DNA of 64,000 nucleotides from Bradysia coprophila (GCF_014529535.1 NW_023503416.1:558001-622000), one strand, 5' to 3'. Numbered from the stretch's first letter, positions 33,442 through 46,573 are shown. Notes: generated by a model not told the origin, from the sequence alone. A program made the numbers and translations.

Positions 33442-35795
33442 CGTCAGAACAGTCGGAGCGTTTGCTGCGACTGAGCCCCGTACGACCCGTAAATCTATTA
33501 CGTACGTGACCCTAGTGCGTCCGTAGCCCTAATTCATCCCTGGTCCTAATTTTTCCGAAGCCCTAATACGTCCGTGTAATTTTAATGAAAGTATTCATAT
33601 TCATCTTAAATATTGCGCATAGCGCAATTACGAAAACCTGTACGAAGTACCTCTCAAAAAAAAACAAAAATTTTCGAAGTAATTTTAGGAGCCCAAATTT
33701 GAAACTTTTTATATCACCATATCCATATGCGTGATATATGTAATGCCTGAAACACCCCACACACACAACCAATTACTTCTCTGTTAAAAGAAACCATTTT
33801 TCCCAAAATACATCACTTTTACTAAAATCCAATATGGCCGCCCGTAGCCATTTTGTTAGGATACCGGAAGTGGTTCTGACGATTCACATTCGTTAATACC
33901 TTTCAAACAAAAAAAAAAAAAAATGAAAATGAAAAATGAAAATGAAATTCGGTCAAAATTTACTCGAGATATTGCTCACTCCAAGGGACCTAGCTCACGC
34001 TCCGGTCAACTAAATTTCATAAACTTTTTTTCCCTGATTGGTACGTTCAATACCTATCTAATATAGCAAAAAAAAACGAAATCCGTTCAAATTTGGCCGA
34101 CCTACAAGCAAAAGCTGCTTCCCGTCCTGTCCCTGGTTCACATCATGGGCTCTAACTCACTAGTCGGTTATCCAATTTCCATAAACTTTTTTTTTGTCGA
34201 TTGGTATTGTCAATACCTTTCATTTGTCGTATCAATTACAAGTGTAGCGTTTAATGCCGTAGATATCTTCGAAAAACCCTAAAACACTTATTGGACCCTA
34301 GCTCAGAAGTGGTCGACCCAAATATGCCCATTTTCATATGGGGTCTTGCCATTGTCATTACCTATCAGGGAAAAAAGAATTTTTGAAATCAATCGAGTTT
34401 TACTCAAGTTATTGTGTACACGGACAGACATTTTTAGACCCGTACGAAGTACTGGGGTCTTATAGGTTTACGCATACGTTTGTAACACGTCGAATTGGAC
34501 TCCCTGAGTAAGGGGAAACCTATTGTGGTTGTCTAGAGATGCCAAATCCGCGAAAAAAAAAATGTCCGTCTGTCCGTCTGTCTGTCTGCACGATAACTTG
34601 AGTAAAACGCATCCGATTTTGAAAATTCTTTTTTTTCCCGTTTGGTAATGTCAAAAGACAGGCTAAGTTCGAAGATGAGTGATTTTGGATTGACCCCTCC
34701 CGAGCTGTGGCCCAATAAGTGCTTTACGGTTTTTCGAAGATATCTCCGGACATTTAAACGTCAAACTTGTAAGTGATACGTCAAATAAAAGGTATTTACA
34801 ATACCGATCGACAAAAAAAAAGTTTATGGAAATCGGATGACCGACTCGTGAGTTAGACCCCTTGGTGTGGAACAGGCACAGGGCGGCAAGCAGTTTTTGC
34901 TTGTAGGTCGGCCACATTTGAACATATTTCGTCTGTTTTAGCTTTATTAGATAGGTAGTATTGACCGTACCAATCAGGAAATTTTTTTTTTTTAATGAAA
35001 TTATGTTCTCCGGAGCGTGAGCTAGGTCTCTTGGAGTGAGCTCTTATCTGGCTACTCGGAAGTACAGTGAACGTGGTGTATTTTGACAATATCTCGAGTA
35101 AATTTTGACCGAATTTCATGAATTTTTTTTTGTTTGAAAGGCATTAACGAATGTAAAGCGTCGGTACTATTTCCGGTCTCCTAACAAAATGGCTGCCGGC
35201 GACCATATTTGATTTTAGTAAAATAGAAATATCTTGGGAAAAATGATACTTAGAGAGTTTCTGTTATCATGGAAATAATTTGTTATGTGTGTGGGGTTTC
35301 AGGGATTCCATATACGGACATCTATATATACCTATATACAGCTATATTGAGCTATATACAGGGATATAGAGCTATATAATAGCATATATTTATCTGTGAA
35401 ATGTTTATTTATAGTGAAATATAGTTAAATATAGCGGTATATAGCTGTTTAAATAGGAATTTATGAAATTTGTCTTCGTACGGGGCTGTCTATATTGCCT
35501 CCGGCAATTTAGTTGTATATGATAACAAGGCAAAGAGTGGATAATGTAAGTGATTTTAAAGGGAGAATAGTTTTTCAGCAGAGAAGAAAATGAAGTAAGA
35601 GAAATGAAGAGTTTCACATTAAAGGCTTTTGATACGAATAGGTGTTTCGTACGGGTCGGCGTTAGCTATGTTTTTTATTGTGGATTCGTCATCTATAATC
35701 ATAGACAAATGCTTTGCCCTTACCGTCTGATTTGAATTTTACATGTTACAAACGGCATGGTGTTCTTATAAGCCCCCAGTACTTCGTACGGGGCT
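33442..35795. mobile_element. Foldback element B, relative of element A, ~700-bp arms
   Basis: The arms 33725-34430 and 34560-35315 are inverted copies. The following pairs match: CCTGAAACACCCCACACACA against its inverse near 35290; AATATGGCCGCC..AGCCATTTTGTTAGGA against its inverse near 35190; ACTCGAGATATTG against TATCTCGAGTAA; CCTAGCTCACGCTCCGG against CCGGAGCGTGAGCTAGG; GGCCGACCTACAAGCAAAA against its inverse. The outer ends match element A (853-2300) in opposite orientation, with AGCCCCGTAC termini. The centre repeats CCCGTACGAAGTACTGGGG. The right flank has an AGCTATATA-type short tandem repeat (35340-35445). It carries no transposase ORF. Confidence 0.85.
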
Positions 35796-37581
35796 AATTA
35801 TTCGCTTTCGTTAGTTCGATGCAACTTTCTCATCATGAATAAAACTGCATGTTCGGATTTCAATAACATGACCAGGCCATTGTTCAAACATTTCTTGCTC
35901 TGACGAAGTTACATCGCTGTTTAATAAACAGCAATTTTAGTTTAGTATTCTATTTTGAAATTGGATATACATCTCATAGTTGAAAAGGGAAAGGAATTAG
36001 GATTTTTTAATAACTGTTAAAAAAAGCGTACCGAATGCAATTTAATTCTATTTGTGAACTCGTGTAATTCTACCCTGGAAGAACAACCAGTACTTTAAAT
36101 ATGAAAAGATTTTTTTTTGGTGAATTATTCACTTTTGATTATGCTGAATGCTGACTGAAAATGGGTAAAAAAATGTTTACTTTCTAACGCATCGTCTCCA
36201 ATGTTTAAAAAAATCATTTAAATTGTGTCGACACTTTTTTATGCTCTCACCCATCTAGCTAAAAAAACGATTTATCAATGGAAGTAAAAAAAAAGGAAAC
36301 GAAAAAAGTTTGAGAAAGTAAAAAGTGTACAATGCAAATCGAAAGCGCCAACAATTCTAATAAACTTGTATTTACAAAACAAGGATGTCACAGTAAAAGG
36401 CGATAAATTAAAGACAAAATATCAATTTATCTTTCGAATGGTAAAAAAAGGGTTGCTGACTATTCCACAATAAAATTCCAACTCAATCCTCAAACGATAC
36501 AACAAACAGAACCATAAATTATTACCAAAAAAAATTATTTTTATTTCATTTGCATATCAAACCCCATACAGTATCACCAAAAAGGCCTATGTTATTTATG
36601 CATGTTTTGACTTTCTACTTTTGCATTGGTTTTTCTTGAACCGTTTACACACATGCTACCAAACAAAAAATCTTTGTGTTGAAACTCTTGAATTGTAATC
36701 ATCTTAATGGAACCCTATTGTGTGCACTCCGTTTATTATTTTTCTCAAGTGTTGTGCATTTTACAATTTTTTTCATCTCCTCTCTATTCATTACAATAAG
36801 ATTAAATTACATGCCTGAATGGGTTCAATAATCTCACTCAGGTTAAATAGTTGCAATTTCCCTTTAAATACAAATGTTGTTCTACATTTCGAGATTTGGT
36901 ACTTAAAGTGTTTTCGAGAATATTTTTTGCATGATTTATTGGCTACGATATATCTTATGCAGTGTGTACAACGACTGATATATTGGTACTCGAGAAATTT
37001 GTTATTTTAACCCGTATATGTTCGATAAATATATGGCTGATAAATGTATACAGCATAAAATACATTGTAAGATGTATATTCGAATTGAATAATTTTCCAA
37101 TTTAAAAATTTCATTTTAAAAATGATTTATATTTATTCTTTGGTAATTTAGCAATAATGTCGTACCGTCGTACATCACAAATATTCAACGTTGTATTTAT
37201 CGTGTCAACGAAGGCAAATTGTAATATTATTTGTACTAGTCATCGACCGACATACTAAATTTTACAACAACCACTCAGCTTAAAGAGACACATGATTAAT
37301 TGAGAGTGACGCGAGCCGAGTGCATTTGGCATTTAGATAAATTACACAGCTCTTACGTATTATATATGATGCTGCATTCCGACAACAATATACAATTATC
37401 GATTAAGAAGATGAATATAGATAAATGATCTTTAAATGAATTGTTAATTCGTTGATTATATCTTACGTAGTCTGTCACACAACTCACGTACACGGATAGA
37501 TGGAAGAATTTCACAACAATTGAGTATTTCCTAGTATTAGTAGTCAAATAAAATCCGAGTCTTTGAGAAAAAAAAGGAATT
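35796..37581. other. AT-rich intergenic stretch
   Basis: No gene, RNA or structured element could be supported here. Confidence 0.4.
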
Positions 37582-37587
37582 TTTATT
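37582..37587 (-). terminator. poly(A) signal of the crystallin-like gene
   Basis: AATAAA on the minus strand, 57 bp after the stop at 37645. Confidence 0.55.
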
Positions 37588-37644
37588 GTAAAAAAAATGT
37601 ATCCGATAGACTGAGCTCACATTTCGTAAAATTGTTACATAATC

Positions 37645-37965
37645 TTAACATAATTTTGCTGATGACGCTTGGTCATTAAACTCACACGTGGAATCACTTA
37701 AATTCGTATGGCACGGTGATCTTGGACTGAACAAAACACTACGTCCTTTGCAATTCCGTTCCACAAAAATTTTAACACAATATCCGTGGGTGTTTATTGA
37801 CGAAACGACGTCATTCATATCGCGCAATGTGTAACATTTTCCTGGTGTCATATCGATAACTTCAACAGTGCCTCTGTGGTCTGGATCTCTGTAGAAGCTG
37901 ATCCTTTGTGACTGCGTTAATACGATGAGAGTCAAAAATATTGCGATATTTGTGTTTGTAATCAT
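37645..37965 (-). CDS. Secreted beta/gamma-crystallin-like protein
   Basis: A single exon of 106 aa. Residues 1-20 are a signal peptide (MITNTNIAIFLTLIVLTQSQ). The rest forms two Greek-key motifs: ISFYRDPDHRGTVEV..PGKCYTL and VKIFVERNCKGRSVLF. Each ends in the N-D-x-x-S-S calcium-clamp sequence characteristic of calcium-binding beta/gamma-crystallins (NDVVSS at ~50 and NDQASS at ~98). Six cysteines in the mature part suggest three disulfides, which fits an extracellular protein. Its job is unknown; family members serve as structural, calcium-binding or defence-related secreted proteins. A minus-strand TATAAA lies ~120 bp upstream (38085-38092), which makes a single-exon transcript plausible. 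Confidence 0.82.
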   Translation of the reverse strand: MITNTNIAIFLTLIVLTQSQRISFYRDPDHRGTVEVIDMTPGKCYTLRDMNDVVSSINTHGYCVKIFVERNCKGRSVLFSPRSPCHTNLSDSTCEFNDQASSAKLC

Positions 37966-38284
37966 TTTCGAGCGAAGACTTTGTTTTTATGGCAAAAATT
38001 TCGTTTTGAAGATGAAAATATTTTCCTTGAGTGAAATGCTCCAACACTACTGTGTAACTGGAGATGACCAGAGAATGTATTCACATTTATACTGTCACTA
38101 TCGTTGGAAAACATATCATAGCGTATGCGTAGGAACAGCAGAAAATGTACCAAATAATTTGAAATTCACGTCTATGTTTCAACTTGGTTGGTATTGCTAT
38201 GACGATAACAAGGAGAGAAGTAGAATTCGGTTCAATTCGCTTTCTTATGCATATTATTGTATACCGGCGAGATGTTTCAATTGA
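37925..38284 (+). CDS. Possible Cys-rich ORF overlapping the crystallin gene head-on
   Basis: A 119-codon ORF on the opposite strand, overlapping the crystallin 5' end by 41 bp. The N-terminus (NIAIFVFVIIFERRL) is hydrophobic, though its first part is the antisense of the crystallin signal peptide. An internal start (MKIFSLSEMLQHYC) is an alternative. The C-terminal half has regularly spaced cysteines (HYC, LYC, SVC, WYC, YYC, ARC). No family is recognised and no canonical poly(A) signal follows closely. It may be a chance ORF. Confidence 0.25.
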   Translation: MRVKNIAIFVFVIIFERRLCFYGKNFVLKMKIFSLSEMLQHYCVTGDDQRMYSHLYCHYRWKTYHSVCVGTAENVPNNLKFTSMFQLGWYCYDDNKERSRIRFNSLSYAYYCIPARCFN

Positions 38285-39534
38285 AATTTTATTGTGTAAA
38301 GCAGTAATTTATTTCAATCATTCTTAAGGTATACCTACTACTTATTTCAGAGCATGCAAAGACCCGTAATTTCTTCATTGCAGAATAAGCATTTCTGTTG
38401 CTGAAACAATTTAAAACTTTTTTATAAGACATTTAAAAATCTCAGACATTTAATGTGAATGGTTGGTTAATATTTCAATCTAGTCATTTGTTACTGACAA
38501 CGCCGGAAAGATGAGCGATGAGCGCGTGTCTTTTTTTACGTGCTTCTGCTCGGTGAATGTAATTTTTTTTTGTTAATTTTTTTATTTACCGACCAGAAGC
38601 ACGTAATAGTACATTACTTAACAATGGGGTTACGCTTCGATCGGCAAATTTCACACAAGAAGTACCATTTCCATCATTGGCACATTGCCAAGAAAGGTAT
38701 TTTATTCAAAAACTTGAGTTAAAGTTTTGGATCCGTGCAGTAAAGTTAGCTCTACCTCACGTTTTTGAATCAAATATAAAACGTACCTGGTTCCAGATTT
38801 TTGTTTTGACGAGTTGAAATACCGCCCTCTCCTTCGGATCGAGCTATAATGTCCCAACTCGTCCCAAAAAATGTGTAACAACAGTCGTAATTTGTTATAA
38901 ATGTAATTGATTCAATTTCAAAGATTTTATTTCAAATACTAGATGATATACTTCAAACAATTGAAGTAATAGATTACAGCTGAGGGCGTCGAAAGACGTG
39001 CTTCAAACATGAAAAGTACGGTTTTCGACGCATGTAGCATATAAAACAATTGAAGTAATAGATTGCAATGTTATAATCGTAATATGCATATCAAAAAATA
39101 CACTTTAGTAGTGTTATTCGACTAGACGTTATTATTTAGTTAAATTTCTAAATTTAACAAATTCTATAACGGTAGACAATTTTCCATTTAAGTCTGCTTT
39201 AAAATAGAATTGGCGTAGCGCAATAAATACCAGTTTGAACATTATTTGTTTGAAAAGAAAAAATCTTTGCAAATTTAATCACCAAATTTAGAGCTACATT
39301 TGTGAGAGAAGGGTCTCTTAGCATTAAATGCATCGTTTAATTTTCAAATAAAATGATCAAAAATAACCTTTTGCCTTTAGTGATATAATGTAAGTTCACG
39401 AACTGAATATTAACGAAAATGATAAGTGCATTAATAACTACGCCACTCTTACATAATATGTGAACTCTCGATACATATTTTGGCGATGGTTTGTTTGGAA
39501 ATAAACCGATAAAAGACAATCAGACTTACCAACT
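38285..39534. other. Gene-free stretch with small hairpins
   Basis: A hairpin at 38540-38605 has CGTGCTTCTG/CAGAAGCACG arms. A solo arm of the 4800-5241 MITE lies at 38983-39045 (GCGTCGAAAGACGTGCTTCA onward). No coding region is supported. Confidence 0.45.
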
Positions 39535-39730
39535 TATAGAAACGGCTAATCATCTGTTTATCAACAACGACAGTAAGAATACGTGAAGAGATCTGGCTAG
39601 CATTTTATTTTAATAGCGAAATTTTTGATAAAAATATTGAAGTAATAGATTTTGTGTCAAACTTTTTACAAATGAAATAACAGATTTAATGATTTTGTTG
39701 CGATATTCTTGTTGTTTCTAAAATGATAAC
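39535..39730 (+). repeat. Dispersed repeat family M, copy
   Basis: It contains the blocks CGGCTAATCATCTGTTTATC, AACAACGACAGTAAG, GAAGTAATAGATTTTG and AATGAAATAACAGATTT, shared with the copies at 48470 and 54770. Confidence 0.5.
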
Positions 39731-42700
39731 ATCGTCTCTAAGTACCAATGAACCACACAATCTGAAGTTAAACTGAAAGCTACACTGAAAGCTAAACCAG
39801 TTCTTTCCAAAATCCGTTACTGAGTGGCTATAATTCTCTAAAGGAAAGTATCATTCAGCTTCATTGAAACAATTACCTCCACTCAGATCTGTACACTTAT
39901 TAAAACAACAAAAAATCGAGAAGAGAAATATTTTTCTTATTGTGTAACCTCAAATGACTTTGTCCATTATCGTAATTTACAAACCATAGCCGAAGTAATG
40001 TATTTATTAATGTGTTGTGTCTGACACACATTTCCACTTTCATTTTTAACGTTTGTCTACCCAGCCGGGTAGGTACAATATAAACAAAATTAATTAAACC
40101 GGTTCGATACAAAGGCAGTAATAGAAACAAAATGATGGCAAAAAACATTTCTGATTTAATAAATAAATGCAACTCTCTTTCATACACGAAAAAAGGGCTG
40201 TGGAAAATCTATAAATTATCTTCGAGAACATAGACGTGACAACTGATACCCAAAAATTTGAATTCTTTCGATTACAATTCTAATGTTGTGTCACAAATCA
40301 AGTAAACCCCTTTCTGTGTGCTTTTTCCATTCATTTTATTTATTAATCAACCCTTACCAAACGTTACTACCATACAAATGCTTCGCTTTAAAAAAAAAGT
40401 TACGTTGACACTATTTTCGCGTCATTAAAATACAAACTTATACGGCACTCTGATGTAATAGGTGACTGGTATAATGGATGAAAATGCAATGTGCAATTGC
40501 ATATAACCCATATAATGTTTTCTATTCGTATTTTCATATGCAGTGCTTTGAAAAGAGGTGAACATAAATTTTATGACCTCGTCCTATTGTTGAAACTGTT
40601 GAAAGGTCTAAGTCATATGGATAGCTCTCGAGAAATTTTTACAATTTTTTGATTCCAAATGGAAATGAATGTTATGTGGAATGGAATATGTACCGTATGA
40701 CGTAACACATTCGTATATCATACGGGTCGGTCCCAACAAAAAACGAAGAAGAAATAATCGAAACTCATAAAATTCGAAATTTTATTACGTTTGCAATGTA
40801 ACACAATGAACAGAATTTCTACGATTCGAAATCACCCCTGATATGGGCTGATTCATTGAGCATTGATTTCTATACTTTCAAAAACAGTGAAGTACGTACA
40901 ATGCTTTTGCAATAAAAACTGCATTTAATGGTCATACCAGACGGAATAGCAAAATAAGGGAATATTAGGAATATTTCATTACAGAAGGGTTGGATGTACA
41001 ACTGAGTTTTCGTTGATCTAGCGAGATGATGCATTGAGCATTGACTGAGTCGATTGAAGATATATACAAAAAATGCATCGATTCATGCATTAGCTACATT
41101 AGACATAAGATCACGTTGGCATTCACATTCATTCGAAAATGTGTTCTATGTTCACAGCTGGTGGTAAATTCATTCCACATCCTTTTGATGAGCATTTTAA
41201 CAGAATGTTAATTATACGTGAAGAATGTAAAAATCTGAGTCACTCACAACCTCCCCTTCAATAATTCGGTTGAAGTACATCTGCCTTTAAATCATGTTTT
41301 CCTTAACACGGCGGATAACATGTAATGGAATAAAAACTAAAATTAAAATTGGAAATTAAACATAACATGCAATGGCTAATGAAATTAGTTCCGCATTTTC
41401 TGAATCCAACTTAAAAATCCAGTTGGCAATTAAGACCAAATTCACTCAACACACATGCAAAAATGATCAATCATTGAAAAAAAATCCCATCGGTCAAAAT
41501 ATGACAATTCAGACCTCCATTATTCAATTAATAGACTTATTTTCTATTGTACATTTTCTCCTAAACGTCTTCAAAGGGGTTACACTTTTGATCGCACGAA
41601 GGGTAGTTCAAAGTAAACAACAATGGTCATAATTGCGCTTACGTTAAAAGTTTGATTAAAAACATTTTCTGAATCAAATTTGATATGTGAAATATAATGT
41701 GTCCACAAACTGTCAGGTAATCGTAACATATATACATAACATGTGGTGTAATTAATACACACTAAGGGAAGTGAATCAGTTTCGGGAAACAAAATGATTC
41801 GAAGAAGTTGAAGGAAAAAAAAACCGTTGGGAAATGATCTTAATCTTTTTTCAGTTAAGACGATGGGAATCTTTGCATTTTTGTTATTTTTTTCATTAAA
41901 ATTTTGAAACAATAGACTTGACTGAGCAATTTTTATCGTTGAATTTTTGGTTTCCGATATGGTCAATGAGCAGAGTGTGAATTTTTTATTCCGTCGTATG
42001 TACGTACCCATCATTTTTTTTATAGGATACATGGATACAATAACATGTTCGTCGAGTTAAATTAGTTGCTTTACAGGAAATTGAAATTTACGTGAGAAGA
42101 AAACGTTATGAGTTTTAAACGTTAAAAAAAGGATACCTTCATTCCTTGTTGTTTGCTGTTAGAAAACTTTATGGAGATTCATGAGTTACGATGTGCGAAT
42201 TACAATTAAATTATTCTAAAACTGAATCTTTCATTAGAAAACATTTTTATGATCTTTACCATATTGACTACAATTACATTATAGGAAGATATTTAAGCTA
42301 GACACGAAAATATTATATTTTCATACAGATACCATCTATGCTAGATAGACTTTAAATACGTACGTTGAATATTTATCATCGGACATTCCGTGTGGTTTTT
42401 CAATCCCAATAATTGTGATCATAAAATTTTTGATCTGTCTGGTAACTTCGTGTGAATGCGTACGAAATATGGCTGTTTGTTTGTTTATTATTAGCCATAC
42501 ATGATACAAGATCTTGCAACCATTATTGTGATCCGTATTTTTGTTGCGCGATCAAAACAATGCGTGAACGTAAACAATGAGTACAACGAGACTTGTGGTA
42601 AATAGGAATATCGAGTTAAGTTTTTTGTTTTGTTTTCGTTTCAACTAAAATACGATATTTTGAAGAAAAAAAAATTGAAAACAACAATCATGAAAGTTCA

Positions 42701-42984
42701 AACATAATGGAGGTTCAAATCCATCATGCACGAATCCAATCGTTACAACGAGCACAATTGGTAATGGACTGGACATTGTAGTCTCTGCGAACCAGTTAAC
42801 GAAAACAAAATTATTTGTAGCTGTTACATTGTATTACTTTGTGAAAATTCATTTGAAGCGTTCGTGCCAGGTAGAATCCAATTTAAACGTTTTCGTCGAC
42901 GATCCGACATTTCGCTTAAAAATTTAGTAAACCGCCAAACGTGTTACGATACAATTAATAAATCTTTTGCTACTTTTGTTCAAT
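39731..42984. other. AT-rich stretch, no gene seen
   Basis: The longest ORF (150 codons, minus strand, 41580-42032) is composed of AT-rich codons and has no domain, signal or splice context. I see no structured RNA or transposon end. Confidence 0.35.
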
Positions 42985-43130
42985 GCATTGTCAGAGCATA
43001 AAATCTGTTACTTTATTTGTTTCAACCTTTACTGTATAATACCACATTAATCTCAGGTCATATATGATTCTTGTCGATGCAGTTGATAGCAGATGATTAG
43101 CCATTTGTGATAGGTTATCGTAGGGTTATT
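42985..43130 (-). repeat. Dispersed repeat family M, inverted copy
   Basis: AAAATCTGTTACTTTATTTG, TTGATAGCAGATGATTAGCC and neighbouring blocks are in the inverse order of the 39535 copy. Confidence 0.45.
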
Positions 43131-45018
43131 GGAGATATGTAGGTCGTCGGACTATATGAAAAAGATTAGACGGTTCATAGTTCATATTATACAATTAAGA
43201 GTTCAGTTTTATAGATTGTAGATTTCGAGGTTCAATTTATTTATTTTTTAAGCAAACCACAGACAGACTCAGGAGATTCGATTTTCGTCTGTTAATATTC
43301 CTTATAATTCCCTTCAACTTTGTTCGTTCATTCGTTAAAAAAAATTGTGAATTCATTCCTGATCGTTGCAATAAATGACAAACTAATCCCGTCCCGAACT
43401 TTACGCTTATCAAAGAGTATAAAAGAAATTCGATAATAAACTCATCAAATTGTGTAACTTATTGCAACTTCTAAGAATGGTTCCATTTCGGATTATATAA
43501 TAGCAACAAAGCGTTTGCAGTGAAAACATCCCTTTACTTTTCAATTTAATTGTTTTCCATTAACATAAATAAAACGGTTCATCCGTACAGTGTGTCTTTT
43601 ATCACTAGGTATTATTGCAGGGAATTTCATTAAAAATTCATCCACCGATTTCGTCTGCATTTTTTTTTCGAATTTACATGATTTTTATGAACTGTGAAAA
43701 ATACTGTTAACGTGATTATAAAATATTCGGTATACGTTTAGCTTCGTAACCGATCCTTGTTTAATAAGATTAAATTTGTGATACAACGGCATCGAAAATG
43801 ATATGAATAATTTTTGAGTTTTGTTGCAACATTTTTATTCGCTTTAAAAGGCCTTAATGTGTGACCGATTATCTAAATTCTTATTTTTCATTTGTTGTTG
43901 TTTACCCATTTGAATTTTATGAACAATGGCAAAAAATACGTTTTTTGTATTTATTTTTATGATAAACGTCGATCGTAAATTGACGAACAAAAAATTCTAA
44001 CTTTATTGGATATGCTCTGAGCACACACATTATAACACTGCATGTCGTAAAAATGCATCTTGAATTGAAAGGAATCAGTCATAAAATACGGCTACGTAAT
44101 GCATTAATGCCGTTTTATGTTCGTTTTTCGTAGTTTTTCTAATATTTTTTGGCTAAAAATTTTTATTACCATTTCCACCATATACACACATCTCTCCAAG
44201 TTCTTCAATCATTTCATGAATTAACCAGACCAGATGGCAATATCCGAAAATGCAGGAAAAAAAACTTTTTTCTTTATTTTTTTGTAGAATTTATTACCAT
44301 GCGTTCAATATTTGATTTGTGTCACTTATAATATACCCAGTCAGTTAATACATACCATATTGATTTGCAACCAATTTTTTTCCTCGTTGTTTTGTTATGA
44401 GTGAATCCTCAAAATCTCTATTGTGATCAAATGAACTAAACAGTAATAGTCCTTATGTGAGTAAAATTGTTTGATGTTTACTGCCGAAAATAAAAGTCGT
44501 AAATCGATGTTCCACTTATATTATTTAAGGGACAATGGACGTTGGTCAATACAAAAGATTTTTTTGTTGCTTCATTTCATCAATAAAAGTTTACCATTTA
44601 TAGGGACAAGACACTCACTCTCTTATTACAAGAAAATACCTATTTACATTGACTACCGTCCTCCTACTTGCAACGTATCGACAATATAATCGAATTACAT
44701 CAATCACATATTTGTCATTCGATCTTAATCGATGAAGTAGATCAGGTATAGAGAGAAATATTTATTTAAAAAAAACAGGATGAAGAATTCAAGCCAGTTA
44801 TTAAAAGAGATAAGTTTATTAGTACGAGACGAAAAGTTAAATTACTCGATTAATTGGTTTTTATAAGGAAAAAATCAATTAAAATTTGCATTCAGGTCAT
44901 GTGTAATGAATTAATGACTTAAACGGAGAAATAGTGGAATTTCAAGAAGACTTGTATTGAGAATGATTGTGATTAACGTTGCGCGCAATTAGACATTTAG
45001 ATTCGTGACAAAATTTCC
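43131..45018. other. AT-rich stretch, no gene seen
   Basis: No feature beyond short AT-rich ORFs. Confidence 0.35.
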
Positions 45019-45165
45019 AAACTTTAGATGTCTCTGTTGCATAAATCGTTACGTAAATCTCGATGTAAAGTAGTTTATTAGGTTCACCATGTGCGGCCTC
45101 GTGTTATAATTACACACCTAAAGCCTAAAAAATTACTTTGCACTTGATGTCATAAATAACATTAT
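45019..45165 (+). repeat. Dispersed ~140-bp repeat, copy 2
   Basis: It matches 15848-15985: CTTTAGATGTCTCTGTTGC, CTCGATGTAAAGTA, TTTATTAGGTTCAC, ATAAATAAC. Confidence 0.55.
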
Positions 45166-45517
45166 GAGAATCAGTCTTCCACTTTACAGCATTTGATGAT
45201 TTTACTTATTTAAACAGAGAGCAGTGAGGTGCTAAGAGAAGCTCGAGTTGAAGGGAAAAAGGTTAAAACCTTCATTTGACTACTTTATTAAAGCAAATAG
45301 CTCAACTTAACCTAAATTGGTCTGACGACCAGAACATAAATACCGTTATGAATTCTCATAGAGATATTTATTAAAGAGAAAAGAAACATATCTACGCCTC
45401 AACTCACGACGACTTCTTTTATCACTTTTATCAATTCATTGATCTGCTACTTCATTTGTTTAGAATATCGCAAATGATCTATAAAAATTCTCAACATGCA
45501 TTTTCAAGATTTATTAA

Positions 45518-46473
45518 GAGGGATTCTTTTGAAAGTGGACCAGGCTCCGTCGGAGCTATTTTTTTTGCGACGGTTTGTTCATATGCCCAGATAGTACTTG
45601 GCCCCAATAGTCCAAAATCGCAGTCGTTTAATTTTCATGTTTGCGTCTTGGCTGGTGGTGAAGGTGTAAAGGTCGAATAAATGGTGTTTTTTATACGTGA
45701 TTTACTAGCGCTACAGACGATCGACACACATGTGTGGCGGCTCGTTGGATAGGTACTGTCCAGGAGACCTGAGGCAAAGAGAAATATCAAATGTGTACTC
45801 AAGCACTATTCGAAAATAACAAAAAGGATGTATCAGTCAAATGCCGTAAATTTTGATGAACTTCAAAAGGTGATATCCCGCACCTGGCGAATGTTTATGG
45901 TTAGATCATTGGATGCAGACATCAAAAACAGCATAATTCGTGTGTTTTTTGTCTAAAATCAATATTTTGTTTTCGAGTGAAGGAGGACATTCACTTTATA
46001 CCCAAAAAAGTATCCTGAAACCTGTCACTTCTATGGCAATTTGGGTATTATTGTAAAGCTATGCAAAGCCTTTATCAGGGCAACCACTGATGTGAACAAC
46101 AACAGTCACCAGGTTCAAAATATCACCTCCTAAAGCTCATCAAAATTTCCGGCCTTTGACTGATACATCCTTTTTGATATTTTCGAATAGTGCTTGAGTA
46201 CACATTTGATATTTCTCTTTGCCCCAGGTCTCCTGGACAGTACCTATCCAACGAGCCGCCACATATATGTGTCCATCGTCTGTAGCGGTAGTAAATCACG
46301 TATAAAAAACACCCTTTTTTCGACCTTTACACCTTCACCACCAGCCAAGACGCAAACATGAAAATTAAACGACTGAGGTTTCGGACTATTAGGGCCAAGT
46401 GCTATCTGGGCATATGAACCGTCGCAAAAAAATAGCTCCGACGGAGCCTGGTCCACTTTCAAAAAAATCCCTC
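45518..46473. mobile_element. Foldback element, ~350-bp arms
   Basis: The arms 45518-45875 and 46130-46473 are highly similar inverted copies with ends GAGGGATTCTTTTGAAAGTGG-like and its inverse. Both arms contain the same short ORF (residues SYAQI.LGPNSPK, QSFNFHVCVLAGGEGVKVE), one on each strand. The remainder of the ORF differs by frame changes. The ~255-bp middle is unique. TAA flanks both ends as a possible target duplication. No transposase. Confidence 0.8.
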
Positions 46474-46573
46474 TAAATATTATTTAAGAGAATAATAGTC
46501 AGAGCTATTCATCTCATCAATAACAGATTTTAAGCTCTTTCTAAAAATTGAAATCTTTCTTAATACATCATTT

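Noticed and set aside
41580..42032. 150-codon minus-strand ORF
   Set aside because: AT-rich codons (Ile, Asn, Lys, Phe), no domain, no signal peptide, no splice or poly(A) context; expected by chance in such DNA.
42705..42730. tRNA-like B-box word GGTTCAAATCC
   Set aside because: No T-stem pairing, no acceptor stem and no A box in the right place; no tRNA gene found in the window.
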